This document shows positions 60,409-64,000 of a DNA stretch of 64,000 nt, piece after piece. The notes below the pieces were generated by a model that searched no databases, was not told where the DNA came from, and saw only the letters and a program-made list of their open reading frames with translations. Position 1 is the first letter of the stretch; the number at the start of each line of letters is the position of its first letter. Position numbers and translations under genes: made by a program. Source of the DNA: CBDFKF01 sp965248765 (GTDB taxonomy: Bacteria > Pseudomonadota > Alphaproteobacteria > VGEJ01); contig CBDFKF010000004.1 in NCBI GenBank assembly GCA_965248765.1, positions 868,001 through 932,000 on the forward strand, given 5' to 3'.

Positions 60409-63405
60409 GTGTGCCCGAAAGCTTGGCTTGAAGAAATGTCGCAGTTCCCGCTGGGCGCGACGGTCGGTCAACAACCCCGCGTCTTTGATAGCGAGCGCGC
60501 CGAACGCGGGATCGAGGAACTCTCGGCCGCGCTTGCGGCCAGTGATCATCGCCGCGAGAGGGAGCTCGCGGCGATCATCGGCGAGCCGCCGCGACGAGCC
60601 CTGTTCGCGGCACTGTTCGGCAACAGCCCGTTCCTCGATCGTTGTCTTCTTAACGAGCCCGCATGGGCCGCCGCACTTTGCGTGGAGACGCCCGAAGTGC
60701 TGCTCGCCCGCCTTCTGAGCGAGGTTCGCGAGGCTGCACATTCTCAGGCCGCCGACCTCATGCCTCGCCTTCGCATCGCGCGCCGGCGCCTGGCTCTCCT
60801 CACCGCCGCGGCCGACATCGCCGGCTATTGGGGGCTCGCTGAAGTGACAGGTGCGCTCAGCGATTTCGCTGAGGCAGCGTTGCATGCGGCGCTCGCCCAT
60901 CTGCTGTGTAAAGCAGCGGCGGCGGGCGACCTCGAATTGGTCGATCCTGCCGATCCCGAGCGCGGCTGCGGACTCGTGGTTTTGGCGATGGGCAAGCTCG
61001 GGGCTCGCGAGCTCAACTACTCCAGCGATATCGATCTGATCGTCCTCTACGACCCCGAGGTCGCCCGCTATGTCGGTGATCGTTCGTTGCAGGACTGTTT
61101 CGTGGGCCTCACCCGCGCGCTGGTCCGCCTGCTGCAGGAGCGCACTGGTGAGGGGTATGTGTGCCGCACCGACCTCCGCCTTCGGCCAGATGCGGGGGCG
61201 ACGCCGCTGGCGATGTCGGTGGCAGCGGCCGAGGCCTACTACGAGAGCGTCGGCCAGAACTGGGAGCGAGCGGCGCTCATCAAAGCGCGCGTGGTCGCCG
61301 GCGATGGCGCGGTTGGCGAGGCTTTTCTTGCCGGCCTCGCGCCCTTCGTTTGGCGCAAACACCTCGACTTCGCCGCGATCGCCGACATTCATTCGATCAA
61401 GCGCCAGATCGCCGCGCACCGTGGCCATCAGACGATCGCCGTCGCCGGCCACAACATCAAGCTCGGGCGCGGCGGCATTCGCGAAATCGAGTTCTTTGCG
61501 CAGACCCAACAGCTCATCGCGGGTGGCCGCGAGCCGGCCCTCCGGGCACCCGCAACGTGCGATGCCATCGCGGCGCTCGCGCGCGGCGGCCGAATTACCG
61601 CCATCGCGGCGGACGAGATGACCGCTGCCTACCATTTCCTCCGCCGCCTCGAGCATCGACTGCAAATGGTCGCCGACGAGCAGACCCACGCCCTGCCAAC
61701 GACCGAGTCCGCGCTCTACCACATGGCGCTGTTCACCGGCCACGACGATGCGACACGGTTCGCCGACGAGGTGCTGGTGCACCTGCGCCGGGTCGAGCGC
61801 CACTATGCCGCACTGTTCGAGCACGCGCCGCCCCTCGGCGGGCCTGGCAACCTTGTCTTCACCGGCACCGAGGACGATCCAGACACGCTGGCGACGCTTG
61901 ACGGCTTGGGCTTTCGCGAGCCCGCGACTATCGCCGCCAGCATTCGCACCTGGCACCATGGTCGGTATCGCGCGGTGCGCACAGCGCGCGCACGCGAGCT
62001 CTTGACCGATCTCGTGCCAGCCATCCTCGAGGCGATGGCGAAGACTCTCAATCCCGACGGCGCGTTCCTTCGCTTCGACGAGTTCCTGGCGCGCTTGCCC
62101 GCCGGCGTGCCGTTATTCTCGTTGTTCCGCGCGCATCCGGGACTGCTCGATCTAGTCGCTGAGATCATGGGCAGCGCGCCGCGCCTCGCCGAGTACCTGA
62201 GTCACGACCCGGCCCTGTTGGATGGCGTGCTGGGCACCGACATTGCCGCCCCTTTGGCGCCGCTGGGCGAGCGGACCTCCGACCTCGAACAGCGTCTAGA
62301 CCTGGCGCGCGACTACCAGGACGTCCTCGATCTCACGCGACGCTGGGCGCACGAGCAGCGCTTCCAAGTTGGCGTTCGCATGTTGCTGCGCCGTTATACC
62401 GCGGTGGAAGCGGGGCCGGCGCTGGCCAACATCGCTGAAGCGGTTCTTGGCGCCCTGCTCCCCCGCGTCGAAGCTGAGTTCGCTGAGCGCCACGGTCGTA
62501 TTCCCCAAGCCGCTTTGGCCATCATCGCGATGGGCAAGCTGGGTGCTCGGGAGATGACGGAAGGCTCCGACCTCGATCTCATATTCCTTTATGACAATCC
62601 GGCCGAGGCAACGGCCTCGGACGGCCCCCAGCCGTTGGCGCCAAGCCAGTTCTTCGCCCGCTTGAGCCAACGCTATATCAACGCCCTCACCGCCCTGACC
62701 GCGGAAGGCGGCCTTTACGAGATCGACATGCGGTTGCGTCCTTCTGGCAGCGCGGGACCGATCGCCGCTCTGATCGACGGCTTCGCTGCCTATCAGTGCG
62801 GCTCGGCATGGACCTGGGAGCACCTCGCCCTTACCCGCGCCCGTGTAATCGCTGCTCCGCCAGTCGTGCGAGACAAGATCGAAACAATTCTGCGGGAGGC
62901 GCTCGTCACGTCGCGAGATCCGGATACCCTGTTGGCCGACGTCCACGACATGCGCGAGCGGATGACGCGCGAGCATCGGAGCGACGATCCTTGGGACATC
63001 AAGCATGCGCGGGGCGGACTCGTCGACCTAGAATTCCTCTGCGAGTATCTGCAGCTGCGCCACGCCGCCGAGCATCCCAGCGTGCTCAGCCAAGATACCG
63101 ATGAGGCGTTGCAGCGGCTCGGTGCAGCTGGCGTTCTCCCTGCGAGGACCGTCGGCGAGCTGGCGACTGCGGCCGGCATTCTCCGTAATGCCCACGGCCT
63201 TCTCAGGCTCTGCCTCTCGGCGCCAATCAGCGAATCGGGAGTCCCGGACGGCCTCACCGCCCTGCTCACCCGGGCTGTCGGCGGCGCCGATGCAGCCGCG
63301 CTGCAGCCAACGCTCCTCGAAGCCGAAGCCGGAATCCGGAACCACTACGAGCACCTGGTGGCGGCGCCTGCAATCGCCCTGCGCCGCACCGAGGCTCAAG
63401 CCTGA
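60409..63405 (+). CDS. glnE: Bifunctional glutamine-synthetase adenylyltransferase/deadenylyltransferase
   Basis: A 998-residue enzyme that switches GlnA activity by adding or removing AMP. It has two nucleotidyltransferase halves with the acid pairs in YSSDIDLIVLYD (N-terminal, deadenylylase) and EGSDLDLIFLYD (C-terminal, adenylylase), each followed by a helical domain. It starts with GTG at 60409; an ATG nine codons later is possible. Its activity responds to PII protein and 2-oxoglutarate. Length is normal. Confidence 0.96.
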   Translation: MCPKAWLEEMSQFPLGATVGQQPRVFDSERAERGIEELSAALAASDHRRERELAAIIGEPPRRALFAALFGNSPFLDRCLLNEPAWAAALCVETPEVLLARLLSEVREAAHSQAADLMPRLRIARRRLALLTAAADIAGYWGLAEVTGALSDFAEAALHAALAHLLCKAAAAGDLELVDPADPERGCGLVVLAMGKLGARELNYSSDIDLIVLYDPEVARYVGDRSLQDCFVGLTRALVRLLQERTGEGYVCRTDLRLRPDAGATPLAMSVAAAEAYYESVGQNWERAALIKARVVAGDGAVGEAFLAGLAPFVWRKHLDFAAIADIHSIKRQIAAHRGHQTIAVAGHNIKLGRGGIREIEFFAQTQQLIAGGREPALRAPATCDAIAALARGGRITAIAADEMTAAYHFLRRLEHRLQMVADEQTHALPTTESALYHMALFTGHDDATRFADEVLVHLRRVERHYAALFEHAPPLGGPGNLVFTGTEDDPDTLATLDGLGFREPATIAASIRTWHHGRYRAVRTARARELLTDLVPAILEAMAKTLNPDGAFLRFDEFLARLPAGVPLFSLFRAHPGLLDLVAEIMGSAPRLAEYLSHDPALLDGVLGTDIAAPLAPLGERTSDLEQRLDLARDYQDVLDLTRRWAHEQRFQVGVRMLLRRYTAVEAGPALANIAEAVLGALLPRVEAEFAERHGRIPQAALAIIAMGKLGAREMTEGSDLDLIFLYDNPAEATASDGPQPLAPSQFFARLSQRYINALTALTAEGGLYEIDMRLRPSGSAGPIAALIDGFAAYQCGSAWTWEHLALTRARVIAAPPVVRDKIETILREALVTSRDPDTLLADVHDMRERMTREHRSDDPWDIKHARGGLVDLEFLCEYLQLRHAAEHPSVLSQDTDEALQRLGAAGVLPARTVGELATAAGILRNAHGLLRLCLSAPISESGVPDGLTALLTRAVGGADAAALQPTLLEAEAGIRNHYEHLVAAPAIALRRTEAQA

Positions 63406-63504
63406 CCGCAGTGCATCAAGCGCCCTGATACACAACCCCCGTGAGGTTGCAATACCAGAGCGGAGACGGTATGTCCCAAGCGGGGACGGACGGCCCGACG
63501 GGAC

Positions 63505-64000
63505 ATGCTGAGAACGACTTTGAAGGGCTCGGGAGAGTGGCTTAGCCGGCTCTTCCCAGAGCGACAGCTGATCTACCGCAGCCGCGGGCGCGTCCGCTAT
63601 GCGATCTTCTCAAGGCACGTGCAGATTGGCCTCAGCGCCGGCATCTGTGTCGCGATTATCTGGGCGCTCTTCGCATCCGCCATCCTGTTCGTTCACCGCG
63701 ATGTCATCGCCGAGCGCGAGCGGGAGCTCGCGGCGGTCCAGCACCACAACGTCGAACTCGCGCAGCAATTAGAGACCACACAAGACCGCTTTCGCGACGC
63801 GGCCGGCGCGCTTGAAATACGCCATCGTCAGCTTGTCGCGTTGGTCGAAGAGCGCGCAAGCCTCGGCCGCGGCCTCAGTTCGGTGAGCGACCGGCTACGG
63901 TCGGTCGTGGGTGAACGCGACGCCGCACGGACCAAAACCGTGATCCTGCACGAGCGCGTTGCAGCACTCGCGGGGAACGTGGACAGCATCTCCACTGCTA
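63505..64000 (+). CDS. M23-family metallopeptidase N-terminal part (3' end outside window)
   Basis: The frame from the ATG at 63505 is open to the window end. It starts MLRTTLKGSGEWLSRLFPER and contains RQLIYRSRGRVRYAIFSRHV, one membrane segment (about 42-62) and a long coiled coil. This is the DUF5930-like N terminus of alphaproteobacterial M23 (lysostaphin-type) envelope peptidases involved in septal peptidoglycan splitting; the peptidase domain itself is not visible. A 24-codon frame from the ATG at 63471 overlaps its start and has no meaning. Confidence 0.8.
   Translation, partial: MLRTTLKGSGEWLSRLFPERQLIYRSRGRVRYAIFSRHVQIGLSAGICVAIIWALFASAILFVHRDVIAERERELAAVQHHNVELAQQLETTQDRFRDAAGALEIRHRQLVALVEERASLGRGLSSVSDRLRSVVGERDAARTKTVILHERVAALAGNVDSISTA

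Noticed and set aside
60352..61959. Long open frame of about 535 codons on the minus strand across glnE
   Set aside because: It lies antisense to the well-supported glnE gene, has no recognisable motif, and is explained by the high-GC codon bias of the real gene.
1..64000. CRISPR arrays, toxin-antitoxin pairs, restriction or phage-defence genes
   Set aside because: No regularly spaced repeats and no recognisable defence or toxin family were seen on either strand.

Overview
This 64 kb window of GC-rich chromosome (roughly 60-65 % GC by eye) most likely comes from an alphaproteobacterium of the Rhodospirillales type. The inference rests on four things: the gene order folK-rpoZ-rsh(spoT)-pdxJ-acpS-lepB-rnc-era-recO-parC; a GTTC-N7-GTTC LexA box of the alphaproteobacterial kind in front of imuA; the imuA-imuB-dnaE2 mutasome; and an Slt/DapA/SmpB neighbourhood usual for the group. 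I see no rRNA, tRNA, CRISPR array, integrase or phage structural gene. Region by region: 1-3.8 kb holds the C-terminal part of an aspartate/glutamate leucyltransferase (bpt) and a TRAP transporter whose binding protein (dctP, +) faces its membrane genes (dctQM, -) across a hairpin terminator. 4-13.5 kb is a minus-strand housekeeping block of DNA topology, repair, GTPase, RNase III, signal peptidase, lipid carrier, vitamin B6 and stringent-response genes. A complete IS1202/ISNCY-type element (13.57-14.95 kb, 14-bp target duplication) sits between rpoZ and folK and supplies the last codons and stop of folK. 15-20 kb has a family-5 uracil-DNA glycosylase, smpB, dapA and a lytic transglycosylase. 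20-24.3 kb is a plus-strand run of an L-2-haloacid dehalogenase, an alpha/beta hydrolase, a threonine/serine dehydratase and an NhaD antiporter. 24.3-29.5 kb is a minus-strand set that looks catabolic: a RidA/RutC-like protein, a DUF2817 M14-fold hydrolase, a di-haem peroxidase-like cytochrome, an M20 N-carbamoyl-amino-acid-type amidohydrolase and a lipoprotein hydrolase. 29.5-33.8 kb has a frameshifted 2OG-oxygenase-like gene, a second UDG-fold protein, an odd enolase-superfamily enzyme and a TPR-sulfotransferase. 33.8-40.8 kb is the SOS mutasome imuA-imuB-dnaE2, split between imuB and dnaE2 by an IS256-family element. 40.9-44.9 kb has an SDR enzyme, CysQ, a SnoaL-like gene broken by an in-frame TGA and a TPR-2OG oxygenase. 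45-48.3 kb is an ABC sugar-type importer without an ATPase gene in view. 48.4-54.9 kb holds a LysR regulator, a stand-alone Lrp ligand-binding domain, a HupE-like protein, a phosphodiesterase, and a cysE/cysteine desulfurase/ferredoxin group. 54.8-64 kb ends with anmK, tyrS, a giant AsmA/YhdP-like protein, glnE and the start of an M23 peptidase. How the parts fit: PAPS-using sulfotransferase activity would make PAP, which CysQ removes. CysE, the desulfurase and the ferredoxin link cysteine supply to Fe-S assembly, which the two UDG-fold proteins may also need if they bind Fe-S clusters. ImuA, ImuB and DnaE2 form the SOS translesion machine. The most informative anomalies are the two insertion sequences. 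One sits directly next to the rpoZ promoter region and alters folK. The other separates dnaE2 from its SOS promoter. Both carry a hairpin whose arm contains a DnaA-box-like 9-mer. Two genes look freshly inactivated (the TGA in the SnoaL-like gene and two frameshifts in the 2OG-oxygenase gene). I did not find a convincing wholly new defence or biosynthetic system.
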